Assembly: GCF_001437125.1 (NCBI RefSeq)
Contig: NZ_JQCA01000037.1
Span: forward strand, 1-64,000
DNA length: 64,000 nt
Direction: 5' to 3'
DNA from: Levilactobacillus paucivorans
GTDB taxonomy: Bacteria; Bacillota; Bacilli; Lactobacillales; Lactobacillaceae
Below, one piece after another: positions 27,211 through 34,600 of the stretch. The translations under genes and the position numbers were made by a program. The number at the start of each line of letters is the position of its first letter. Within the stretch, counting starts at the first letter, position 1. Below the pieces are notes generated by a model. It worked only from the letters and a program-made list of their open reading frames with translations, was not told the DNA's origin and did no database searches.

Positions 27211-28551
27211 TTAGTAGAGTTCCAGGTACTGATCACGTTCCCACTGGGAAACTTGGGTCCGGTAGGAATCGTATTCCAAGGTCTTGGCTTCGATGAAGCT
27301 CTGGAAGAGGTGTTCACCCATGGCTCCACGCATCACGTCATCGGCAGCTAAGTCCTTCAAAGCGTTGTGCAAGGTATCTGGCAGGTTCGTAATGTGGTTC
27401 TCCTGACGCTCAGAAGCATCCATACGGTAAATGTTACGGTCAACCGCCTCACGAGGGGCTAATTGGTTCCGCAACCCATCCAGGCCGGCTTCCAAGACGG
27501 CCGCGATAGCCAGGTATGGGTTGGCAGCAGGATCAACACTCCGCAATTCCAACCGGGTGGACAACCCACGAGAGTTTGGTACTCGAATCAATGGAGAACG
27601 GTTAGAACCGGACCAAGCCACGTAAACTGGGGCTTCGTAGCCAGGAACCAGACGCTTGTAACTGTTGACGATTGGGTTGCAGATGGCAGTAAAGCTCCGC
27701 GCATGCTTGAGTAACCCACCTAAGAAGTGGAACGCATCCTCAGACAGTTCCATATTGCCCTTGGCATCATAGAAGGCATTGCCTTGGTCGTGGAAAAGGG
27801 ACATATTCAGATGCATCCCTGAGCCGTTGATACCAGCCAAAGGCTTAGGCATGAAGGTTGCATACAAGCCATACTTCCGGGCGATGGTCTTTACGACCAA
27901 CTTGAACGTTTGGATGTTGTCGGCAGCGGTCAAGGCATCGGCATACTTGAAGTCAATTTCATGTTGGCCGGGTGCAACTTCATGGTGCGCCGCTTCGACG
28001 TCAAAGCCCATGTCTTCCATGGTCAAGACGATTTCACGACGACAGTTTTCGCCCAAGTCCATTGGGGCCATATCGAAGTAACTCCCCTTGTCATTGAGTT
28101 CTGTGGTTGGCTTGCCGTTTTCATCCATCTTAAACAGGAAGAATTCTGGTTCCGGCCCGATGTTGAAGTCGGTAAAGCCAGCCTTACGCATGTCATCTAA
28201 GACCCGAATCAGGTTATTCCGTGGGTCCCCTTCGAAAGGCTTACCATCGGTGGTGTAGACCTCACAAATGACCCGCGCAATCTTGCCTCTTTCGGTACTC
28301 CAAGGGAAGATCATCCAAGTCGAAAGGTCTGGGTATAAGTACATGTCACTTTCTTCAATCCGGACAAAACCGTCGATTGAAGACCCATCAAACATCAACT
28401 TGTTATCAAGTAACTTGTCTAATTGACTGATTGGGACCTCAACGTTCTTGATCGTGCCGAATAAATCCGTAAACATTAACCGTAAAAATTTGACGTTTTC
28501 TTCCTTCGCCATGCGGCGAATATCGTCCTTCGTATTGGTTGCTTTTACCAT
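27211..28551 (-). CDS. glnA: Glutamine synthetase, type I
   Basis: ATP-dependent ligation of ammonia to glutamate. The 446-residue GSI protein carries the catalytic beta-grasp start [29 protein letters not shown], the [11 protein letters not shown]/Glu site and the NRSPLIRVP arginine segment. The length (446, not 470) fits the GSI-alpha class of Bacillota, regulated by feedback inhibition and interaction with GlnR rather than adenylylation. It is downstream of glnR by about 47 bases. Confidence 0.98.
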   Translation of the reverse strand: MVKATNTKDDIRRMAKEENVKFLRLMFTDLFGTIKNVEVPISQLDKLLDNKLMFDGSSIDGFVRIEESDMYLYPDLSTWMIFPWSTERGKIARVICEVYTTDGKPFEGDPRNNLIRVLDDMRKAGFTDFNIGPEPEFFLFKMDENGKPTTELNDKGSYFDMAPMDLGENCRREIVLTMEDMGFDVEAAHHEVAPGQHEIDFKYADALTAADNIQTFKLVVKTIARKYGLYATFMPKPLAGINGSGMHLNMSLFHDQGNAFYDAKGNMELSEDAFHFLGGLLKHARSFTAICNPIVNSYKRLVPGYEAPVYVAWSGSNRSPLIRVPNSRGLSTRLELRSVDPAANPYLAIAAVLEAGLDGLRNQLAPREAVDRNIYRMDASERQENHITNLPDTLHNALKDLAADDVMRGAMGEHLFQSFIEAKTLEYDSYRTQVSQWERDQYLELY

Positions 28552-28598
28552 CCAAAATCGCTCCCTGTCAGTTATCTTGTCGTCTAATGTCGGTCGGG

Positions 28599-28979
28599 TT
28601 AAAAGGGTCGCTGAATCCCAGAATTGGGATGACCCAGACCACCCTGACGAATGAACTCGTCCTGCAAGATTCGCCGGACGTCCTCATCGGTCAGAGGCTG
28701 TTGCTGGGCCGACTGCTTGGCCATTGTGGCCGCGTTCTGCTGGTCGTAGATTGCCTTGATACCAGCGATGTTCACACCATCAGCCAGGTAATCTCGAATT
28801 TCCAGTAAGCGATCCACGTCGTTGAGTGAATACAAACGCCGATTCCCATCACTCCGTTCAGGCGTAATTAACCCCTGTGCTTCGTAATAGCGAATCTGCC
28901 GAGCAGTCAGGCTCGTCAGTTTCATGACAGTTCCCATCGGCAAAACGGCTAATGAACGCCGCAATTCCTTCTCTTTCAT
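28599..28979 (-). CDS. glnR: MerR-family nitrogen regulator GlnR
   Basis: 126-residue repressor of glnRA and other nitrogen genes, activated as a co-repressor complex with glutamine-bound GlnA. The MerR helix-turn-helix is [47 protein letters not shown]. The short C-terminal tail after the dimer helix ([13 protein letters not shown]) corresponds to the autoinhibitory region that binds GS in the Bacillus protein. It lies downstream of miaA and has its own promoter with a GlnR operator. Confidence 0.96.
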   Translation of the reverse strand: MKEKELRRSLAVLPMGTVMKLTSLTARQIRYYEAQGLITPERSDGNRRLYSLNDVDRLLEIRDYLADGVNIAGIKAIYDQQNAATMAKQSAQQQPLTDEDVRRILQDEFIRQGGLGHPNSGIQRPF

Positions 28980-29007
28980 TCGACTGGCCCCCTTAACTTA
29001 TGATGCC

Positions 29008-29035
29008 ATCATACCACCTGGACAACGCGAGTCAA
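29008..29035 (-). promoter_or_regulatory. glnRA promoter
   Basis: TTGACT (29030-29035) and TATGAT (29008-29013), 16 bases apart on the minus strand, with transcription expected to begin about 25 bases before the glnR start. Confidence 0.85.
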
Positions 29036-29042
29036 GCTTTCA

Positions 29043-29059
29043 TGTCAGCTTTTCTAACA
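29043..29059. promoter_or_regulatory. GlnR operator
   Basis: TGTCAGCTTTTCTAACA matches the palindromic consensus TGTNAN7TNACA exactly. It lies just upstream of the glnR -35 box, the arrangement used for autoregulation of glnRA. Confidence 0.88.
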
Positions 29060-29077
29060 TGAAAGTAAAAGATTTTA

Positions 29078-29995
29078 TTAACTCCTTAGCCATTGGCCCA
29101 CTTGATCGTCAATAGCTGCGCGTTGTTCGGGATGTTGAACCAAGTCATACCAAGTTGCCGTCGTCTGATTACGGAACCAGGTCAATTGGCGTTTGGCATA
29201 GTGTCGGGAGTCCTGTTTAATCTGGTCGACCGCTGCGGGCCAGGCATCTGGTTGGTCGATGACCGGTAATAGTTCTCGATAACCGATTCCGGTGGCCGCT
29301 GGGAGGGCTGTCCCCCCCTGCGCAGCCAGCCAGGCGACTTCATCCGTCAGGCCAGCCGTCATCATCAGATCGACCCGTTGATTAATTCGATCGTATAGCA
29401 GGGTTCGGTCAGTGTTCAACGCCAGATAGAGTTCGTCATATTGGGCGCCACTATCTGCTTGATGGGAGAATGGACGTCCCGTCACAGTGATCACTTCCAG
29501 GGCACGTACCGTGCGGCGGACGTTGGTGACTGGAATCTTACTAGCCGCCAAGGGATCCTGATCCGCCAATCGTTGCCACAGGGCTTGTGGTCCCTCTTCG
29601 GCTGCGATGGCGCGAAAGGTCTCACGCACCGCCGGATCACCGGGAGCCGACGATCCTAACCGCAGGCCATCAAACAATGCCTGTAGGTAAAAACCTGTCC
29701 CCCCGGCAATGATTGGCAAATGCCCACGGTCACGAATTTCTGTAATCAAGCGTTGGGCAGCCGCCACAAACTTGGCAACCGTGAACTGCTCATCGACATC
29801 ACAAACGTCGACCAGGTGGTGGGTTGCCTGAGCCTGTTCTGCTGGCGTCGCCTTTGCCGTGCCAATGTCGAGATGACGATAGACCTGCATCGAGTCCCCT
29901 GAGATAATTTCACCATTGAATTTTTGTGCTAACGCAATCGCTAGTGCCGTCTTGCCCGCCGCAGTGGGACCGACAATTGCTAAAACCTTTTCCAT
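29078..29995 (-). CDS. miaA: tRNA dimethylallyltransferase
   Basis: Adds the isopentenyl group to A37 of tRNAs reading UNN codons. P-loop GPTAAGKT (9-16), ISGDSMQVYRHLDIGTAK, and the DxxFTVAKF region are visible. The insertion GTALPAATGIGYRELLP and the C-terminal RHYAKRQLTWFRNQ match the family. 305 aa. It lies four bases after gdpD and directly upstream of glnRA, as in Bacillus, though hfq is not between them. Confidence 0.97.
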   Translation of the reverse strand: MEKVLAIVGPTAAGKTALAIALAQKFNGEIISGDSMQVYRHLDIGTAKATPAEQAQATHHLVDVCDVDEQFTVAKFVAAAQRLITEIRDRGHLPIIAGGTGFYLQALFDGLRLGSSAPGDPAVRETFRAIAAEEGPQALWQRLADQDPLAASKIPVTNVRRTVRALEVITVTGRPFSHQADSGAQYDELYLALNTDRTLLYDRINQRVDLMMTAGLTDEVAWLAAQGGTALPAATGIGYRELLPVIDQPDAWPAAVDQIKQDSRHYAKRQLTWFRNQTTATWYDLVQHPEQRAAIDDQVGQWLRS

Positions 29996-29999
29996 GACT

Positions 30000-30740
30000 C
30001 TAGTCTCCTTGTATGTGACGTCGTAACCGGACTGCCCGCGCCGGATAGTCCGTGATGATGCCGCGAAAATGATGGCGAAAACAATAGGTCATATCTGCCG
30101 GCCGATTGACTGTCCAGGGACGCAATTGTACCCGGGGCAACCAAAATCGATGAACCTTGACCCAGCGAATATCTGGATGCCACTCGACCACCTGATGCCG
30201 CCGCAGTAGGCGTTTAGCCCAATTACTATTCGTCTGAAAAAGCTGCGCATATTCTGCCTGGGGATACAGCCGTTGCAGGCTAACCAATGATTGGGGCCGA
30301 AAGCTAGAGAAAACCAGCTTGAACGACCGGGAACGTTGCGCAAAATATGTGGCCACGCGCTCCTCAATGCCTGGGTAGGGATACTTATTTGTTTTTAATT
30401 CGAGGTTTAGACTGCCGGTGAAGTGCCGGTCGTTCAACAGATCCACCACCTCATCTAGCGTGGGAATGGTCGCCGTTAACTGTCGCTGTGGATCACCCGC
30501 ATCCAGCTTCTGTAATTGGGCCAGCGTCAGATCCTTCACCGCACCGGTGCCAGTCGTGGTTCGGTCGACCGTCTCATCGTGAATGATGACGAGCTGGCCA
30601 TCTCGGGACAACTGAACATCTGTCTCGATACCATCGGCGCCGGCGGTCAAGGCCGCTTCAAAAGCCATCAGGGTATTTTCTGGTAAAGTCCCGGCACTCC
30701 CACGATGCGCGAAGACCTGTGTCCGTTGGGTTTGTCCCAT
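30000..30740 (-). CDS. Glycerophosphodiester phosphodiesterase
   Basis: GDPD-family enzyme hydrolysing glycerophosphodiesters to glycerol-3-phosphate and an alcohol. The TIM-barrel signature is FAHRGSAGTLPENTLMAFEAALTAGADGIETDVQLSRDGQLVIIHDETVDRTTTGTG, with paired catalytic His in AHRG and IHDE. 246 aa, cytosolic form with no signal peptide. Start ATG 30740 (MGQTQRTQ) with GGGGTG upstream. Its neighbour miaA is about five bases away. Confidence 0.92.
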   Translation of the reverse strand: MGQTQRTQVFAHRGSAGTLPENTLMAFEAALTAGADGIETDVQLSRDGQLVIIHDETVDRTTTGTGAVKDLTLAQLQKLDAGDPQRQLTATIPTLDEVVDLLNDRHFTGSLNLELKTNKYPYPGIEERVATYFAQRSRSFKLVFSSFRPQSLVSLQRLYPQAEYAQLFQTNSNWAKRLLRRHQVVEWHPDIRWVKVHRFWLPRVQLRPWTVNRPADMTYCFRHHFRGIITDYPARAVRLRRHIQGD

Positions 30741-30903
30741 CTCGTCACCCCTCATTTTCTTTCCACTAGCAAGGTTACCACAAAATCCCGGTCATTTTGC
30801 GAAACTTTTACCGTACGACTTCCGCTAATCGCTAGCAATTTTAGCCGATAAACGGCATAATGGAAGCGGATAACTTAAATTCTACGATGATGGGAGTCGA
30901 GTT

Positions 30904-31083
30904 ATGATGAAGCATTTTACCAAGGGATTTATCTTTGGCGTTGTGGCAACTGCTAGTGCCGTTGCTGGTGCCGTCTTCTCTTTCAAGAAGACTGTTGTGG
31001 AACCAATTGAGGATCAAGAATCCCGGTTTGAAGAAAACCGGAAGCGCGCTAATCGGAAGAGCCATTCAGCTCACCACGGTTAA
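30904..31083 (+). CDS. DUF3042 family small membrane protein
   Basis: 59 residues (MMKHFTKGFIFGVVATASAVAGAVFSFKKTVVEPIEDQE..., ending RKSHSAHHG). A single hydrophobic segment (about 8-27) is followed by a charged, probably cytoplasmic helix. This is the DUF3042 family, conserved and mostly unstudied in Lactobacillales. The start is the ATG at 30904; a second ATG follows at 30907. The ribosome site is TGGGAG. It runs opposite to its neighbours and ends in a bidirectional terminator. Confidence 0.85.
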   Translation: MMKHFTKGFIFGVVATASAVAGAVFSFKKTVVEPIEDQESRFEENRKRANRKSHSAHHG

Positions 31084-31095
31084 TCAGCCGCAAAC

Positions 31096-31135
31096 AAAAT
31101 GGACGTCTCGGTTAATTACCGGGACGTCCATTTTT
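31096..31135. terminator. Bidirectional terminator
   Basis: ATGGACGTC and GACGTCCAT flank CGGT/ACCG around TAATT, with a T-run on both strands. It separates the convergent DUF3042 gene and the rhodanese-like gene. Confidence 0.85.
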
Positions 31136-31138
31136 GGT

Positions 31139-31561
31139 TTAATACTTTGTTTTCTTGGTCTTACCTTGCCACCGAGCGTAACCCGATTTCAAGATGTAAA
31201 TTTCTTTATAGTCGTCCTTACCCAAAATCAAAGCGGCCCGCGTGCTCAAGGCCTTACTTTGGTCATACAAGTAAATGGGAAGGTCATCCCGCAATTGCTT
31301 GTAGTAAGCCTTAAACGTTGAATAAGGGATGTTCCGTGCGCCCAAAATATGGCCGGCGTCGAATTCCTTCTTTTCACGTAAATCAACGACCTGGGCCTTA
31401 CGCATGCCCGCTTGGAAAGTCGCTTCATCGATGACCTTGGCCACGCGATTACGCCGAATGACCGTTGACCATTGCCAAGCGCCCCAAACTGCGACGAGAA
31501 CGATAAGGATGATCAAGTAGACCGTCCATACTGAAATTGTACCTGCTGCTCCAATAACCAA
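31139..31561 (-). CDS. Membrane-anchored rhodanese-like protein lacking the catalytic cysteine
   Basis: 140 residues with an N-terminal transmembrane helix (about 10-32) and a cytoplasmic rhodanese fold (IDEATFQAGMRKAQVVDLREKKEFDAGHILGARNIPYSTFKAYY). In active homologues the loop reads YLYCQ...R; here it is IYLYDQSKALSTRAAL, so the sulfur-carrying Cys is replaced by Asp. It is therefore probably a binding or structural protein rather than a sulfurtransferase. It follows glcK, as the yqhL/yqgS-type gene does in related genomes. Confidence 0.85.
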   Translation of the reverse strand: MVIGAAGTISVWTVYLIILIVLVAVWGAWQWSTVIRRNRVAKVIDEATFQAGMRKAQVVDLREKKEFDAGHILGARNIPYSTFKAYYKQLRDDLPIYLYDQSKALSTRAALILGKDDYKEIYILKSGYARWQGKTKKTKY

Positions 31562-31606
31562 AACTAATTCGCCCTTCCTAATTCCACAGACTCGTTAAGT
31601 CTTTTA

Positions 31607-32578
31607 TTAATTTGTTTTTTGAAAACGTAGTGCTAAGGATGCCGCACCGATGATCCCGGCGTCGTTACCCAATTGTGCCAACCGGAGCTTAGTTGAATCC
31701 CGAACTGAAGGGAAGGCATTTTCTTGGAAGTAACGGGTCGTTGGTTGTAACAAGGTGTTCCCGGCATTTGACACACCCCCACCGATGATGATGTTGGCAG
31801 GGTTCAAAATGTTGGCTACGTTGGCCAAGGCCAAGCCAAGATAGAAGGTCACCCGGTCAACCACTTGGTTAGCCAAGATGTCTCCGTTATCAGCCAGGTA
31901 GAAGACCATCTTAGACGTGACACTCTCTTGATTGTCTTCCATTTCCTTTAAGCGAGACGTGCCCATGAAGTCCTTGGCCATGTCAGCGGCGACATGAACC
32001 ACACCCGTTGCGGAGGCGTACTGTTCGAGACAGCCGCGCTTGCCACAGGTACACAGGTAACCATTAGGTTGAACGGTCACGTGGCCAAGTTCACCAGCGC
32101 CACCATTTACCCCATGAAGGAGGTGTCCACCGGCAATGACCCCGCCACCGACACCGGTCCCTAAGGTCACAAAGACAACATCGTCGTCCTTTTCCCCGGC
32201 ACCCTTCCAGTATTCACCCAGTGACGCCACATTGGCATCATTGTCCAGAATGAACTGTAAGCCGACACCGGCCTGAATTTGATCGCGAACTCGTTGACGT
32301 TTCGTCCAGTTCAGGTTGAAGGCGCCAATGACCGTTCCATTCTCAATATCGACGGAACCTGGGGTCCCCATTCCGATACCAATAAAGTCGTTCTTACTGA
32401 ATTCTGAATTACTGATGTGTTGATTGATGGACGTCACAATGTTTGGCACAATGTGGCTACCCTCATCGGTGATATCCGTAGGGATGCTCCACTTTGCAAG
32501 GACTTCGCCCGCAACGGACAAGAAGGCCATCTTGGTGGTTGTCCCACCCAAGTCAATTCCGATTAAATTACGTGCCAT
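31607..32578 (-). CDS. glcK: ROK-family glucokinase
   Basis: Phosphorylates glucose to glucose-6-phosphate with ATP. Start ATG 32578 (MARNLIGIDLGGTTTKMAF) has GGAGGG ten bases upstream. ATP site DLGGTTTK, substrate segment DNDANVASLGEYWKGAG and the ROK zinc motif CTCGKRGCLEQYASATG are present. 323 aa. It is downstream of yqgQ, as in Bacillus, where the pair follows the rhomboid gene. Confidence 0.95.
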   Translation of the reverse strand: MARNLIGIDLGGTTTKMAFLSVAGEVLAKWSIPTDITDEGSHIVPNIVTSINQHISNSEFSKNDFIGIGMGTPGSVDIENGTVIGAFNLNWTKRQRVRDQIQAGVGLQFILDNDANVASLGEYWKGAGEKDDDVVFVTLGTGVGGGVIAGGHLLHGVNGGAGELGHVTVQPNGYLCTCGKRGCLEQYASATGVVHVAADMAKDFMGTSRLKEMEDNQESVTSKMVFYLADNGDILANQVVDRVTFYLGLALANVANILNPANIIIGGGVSNAGNTLLQPTTRYFQENAFPSVRDSTKLRLAQLGNDAGIIGAASLALRFQKTN

Positions 32579-32582
32579 AACT

Positions 32583-32813
32583 CTAAATCCCTCCAATGGA
32601 TTGGTGTTGATCTCTTGCTTTTTCGACTTCAATACGGTGTTCATGACGCAAAACGAGTTTGGCCGCGATGAAGGTCTTGGTGTCAACCACCCCGGCTTTT
32701 CGCAGATTGTTCAACTCCAAGGCCATCACCTCGATGTCCCACATTCGCTTGCCCACGTACACGTAAATATCAAATTTTTTAAGTAGCTGCTGAACATCAT
32801 ATAACGTTTTCAT
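32583..32813 (-). CDS. YqgQ family (DUF910) small protein
   Basis: 76 residues from ATG 32813: MKTLYDVQQLLKKFDIYVYVGKRMWDIEVMALELNNLRKAGVVD. Helical conserved protein of unknown function that always accompanies glcK in Bacillota; it is proposed to bind single-stranded nucleic acid from structure, but no function is established. It ends five bases before glcK. Confidence 0.9.
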   Translation of the reverse strand: MKTLYDVQQLLKKFDIYVYVGKRMWDIEVMALELNNLRKAGVVDTKTFIAAKLVLRHEHRIEVEKARDQHQSIGGI

Positions 32814-32856
32814 TGTCCCACAACCTCCATGAAATTGCACGAGCCATTTTGGCCGT

Positions 32857-33540
32857 TTAGCGGCTTAACCCATGCATATACAACCAGACCAATCCAACGA
32901 TTAGGACCACGGTCGCTACGATTCTCTTAACTGTGCTTACTCGACCAATTCTTGGAACACCTAATGTATACGCTACCAAGAATCCGGCAGCTAGCCCCCC
33001 AATGTGTCCAGCGAGATCAATCCCTGGCGCAAAGAGGTCAAACAAGATGTTCATCACAACAAACCCCAAGAAGGTCTGTGATAACTGCCGAATATTGGGA
33101 TTTTGCCAGAAGGACTCCCCAAGCATCAGGAAGGCTCCAAAAAGGCCAAATATAGCGGTACTAGCCCCGGCAGACAAACTATCGGAGAAACAGAAACTTG
33201 CAATATTCCCACCGATTCCCGAAACCAGGAAGATGCCCAGGAACCGAGCATGTCCGAAGGCCGCTTCAATTTGAATCCCCACAAAGTATAACGTAATCAT
33301 GTTCATTAGGATATGGGTAAAGCCAATGTGTAAAAAGATTGGCGTGACTAACCGCCACCACTCACCTTGTTGGATGAGAACGTTTACCTTGGCCCCGTAC
33401 GTAATCAGGACGTTAACATTGGTGCTTCCCCCACTGACGGTCATGGCCAGATAGACCACAACCATGATCGCGATTAAGCCCACGGTCATAAAGGGTTGGT
33501 TATCCAAACGATTCAAGCGATATTTGAATTTTTGTGCCAC
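32857..33540 (-). CDS. Rhomboid-family intramembrane serine protease
   Basis: 227 residues with six or seven hydrophobic segments. The catalytic Ser lies in SAGASTAIFGLFGA, and the His in the last helix in DLAGHIGGLAAGFL; the upstream HILMNMITLYFVG is the conserved rhomboid H..N motif. Homologous to the core of Bacillus YqgP without its extra domains. It cleaves membrane protein segments; the substrate is unknown. It lies between yqgN and yqgQ. Confidence 0.93.
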   Translation of the reverse strand: MAQKFKYRLNRLDNQPFMTVGLIAIMVVVYLAMTVSGGSTNVNVLITYGAKVNVLIQQGEWWRLVTPIFLHIGFTHILMNMITLYFVGIQIEAAFGHARFLGIFLVSGIGGNIASFCFSDSLSAGASTAIFGLFGAFLMLGESFWQNPNIRQLSQTFLGFVVMNILFDLFAPGIDLAGHIGGLAAGFLVAYTLGVPRIGRVSTVKRIVATVVLIVGLVWLYMHGLSR

Positions 33541-33555
33541 CTTGCCGCTCCCTTT

Positions 33556-34107
33556 CTACTTGGTTGGTGCGACGAGCACTCGGTCGAGAATGACGTCGAA
33601 GGAGTCAACTTGCCAGGTTGGCGCACTCACCTGCTGAACAGAAAATGCCAACGCGACCTTGGTTCCCGTGGTGTGTGGGAGGTAGCGGTCATAATAGCCG
33701 CCACCAAACCCGACCCGTTCGCCACTCTGAGCGTACAGCAAGCCGGGCACCACCAGCAAGTCAAAGTCAGCCGGTGAGACAATCTTCCCGTCTGCCGGCT
33801 CCATCAGGCCAAATGCGGTCTTGACCAGATGCGTATCGGCAGTCAGCGTATGAAACGCCATCTGCCGGGCCGGCAGCGTCTGCGGGACCGCCACCGTCTT
33901 ACCAGCTTGCTGAGCGGCAGCAATAATTGGGGCCGTAGACAGCTCTAAATCAGTACTGATGGTCGTTGCAATGGTCGTTGCTTGTTGCCACTCGGGCAAG
34001 GAAAACAACTGCTCATAGAGGCTCTGAGCACCCATTTCACGTTCTGCAGGAGAAAGCTGCTTCAAAGCCTTGATCGTCTGCTGACGCAGATTTGCTTTAG
34101 TCGCCAT
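33556..34107 (-). CDS. 5-formyltetrahydrofolate cyclo-ligase
   Basis: YqgN/MTHFS family: ATP-dependent conversion of 5-formyl-THF to 5,10-methenyl-THF. Family motifs: ATKANLRQQTIKAL at the N-terminus, LLVVPGLLYAQSGERVGFGGGYYDRYLP with the GxGGGYYDR phosphate site. 183 aa. It joins fmt and folD of this window in one-carbon metabolism. It is the first gene after rpmG, giving rpmG-yqgN-rhomboid-yqgQ-glcK. Confidence 0.93.
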   Translation of the reverse strand: MATKANLRQQTIKALKQLSPAEREMGAQSLYEQLFSLPEWQQATTIATTISTDLELSTAPIIAAAQQAGKTVAVPQTLPARQMAFHTLTADTHLVKTAFGLMEPADGKIVSPADFDLLVVPGLLYAQSGERVGFGGGYYDRYLPHTTGTKVALAFSVQQVSAPTWQVDSFDVILDRVLVAPTK

Positions 34108-34136
34108 GATAGTTGACCCCCTTTAAGAAAATTTCA

Positions 34137-34168
34137 ATAAAAAAAGGTGCGGGCTCCCGCCCGTACCC
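34137..34168 (-). terminator. Terminator after rpmG
   Basis: GGGTaCGGGC pairs with GCCCGcACC, followed by seven T on the minus strand. It starts at the base next to the rpmG stop. Confidence 0.85.
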
Positions 34169-34318
34169 TTACTTAGTTTCGCGATGCAAAGTTACTTTCC
34201 GGTCACGTGGGCAGTACTTCTTAAATTCAACCCGGTCCGGATTATTACGCCGGTTCTTGCTGGATAAGTAGTTGCGTTCGTGGCATTCAGTACATTCTAA
34301 AGTGATGTGTACACGCAT
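34169..34318 (-). CDS. rpmG: 50S ribosomal protein L33
   Basis: 49 residues: [41 protein letters not shown], ending HRETK. Cysteines are C9 and C12 (CTEC) plus one in YCPRDRK; the usual fourth zinc cysteine is replaced by Asp, so the zinc site is incomplete, as in some L33 paralogues used under zinc limitation. The ribosome site GGGAGG precedes the ATG. Confidence 0.95.
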   Translation of the reverse strand: MRVHITLECTECHERNYLSSKNRRNNPDRVEFKKYCPRDRKVTLHRETK

Positions 34319-34440
34319 TGTGGGTAACCTCCCAACTTTTTCAGAATTACAGGCTAGAGCCTTAACTTGTAATATATTACCATTATCCCGGGATAATTAC
34401 CAGTCAAAATTCTAAATATGTTAAGGGAAAATACTTAACA
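34319..34440 (-). promoter_or_regulatory. rpmG upstream region
   Basis: AT-rich segment with TTGACT near 34404-34409 and TAATGG 16 bases further on the minus strand, plus an ATTATCCCGGGATAAT palindrome (34382-34397). The promoter match is moderate; the palindrome overlaps it and could be a regulator site. Confidence 0.4.
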
Positions 34441-34545
34441 GCTGAATTATCGGGCCCTGAGCGGGTTCGCTTATCCCTTGCGGCAAGGAACGTGACGCCG
34501 ATGACCATTTTCCTTCAACATTTCCGCCCCGTCCATAATTCAACA
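34441..34545 (-). other. Structured intergenic region, possibly a small RNA
   Basis: TGAATTAT (34443-34450) and ATAATTCA (34535-34542) close a ~100-base region. Inside it, TTCCTT can pair with either an upstream AAGGAA or a downstream AAGGGA on the minus strand. It follows the PBP terminator. It shares GGTTC(C)GCTTA with the dispersed element, but overall homology is not clear. Confidence 0.45.
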
Positions 34546-34553
34546 CGTTAGCC

Positions 34554-34592
34554 TAAAAAAGGGTTCTGACCGTATGACTGGTCAGAACCCTT
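34554..34592 (-). terminator. Terminator after the class B PBP gene
   Basis: AAGGGTTCTGACC pairs with GGTCAGAACCCTT around AGTCATAC, followed by six T on the minus strand. A very strong stem. Confidence 0.9.
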
Positions 34593-34600
34593 CTAAAATC

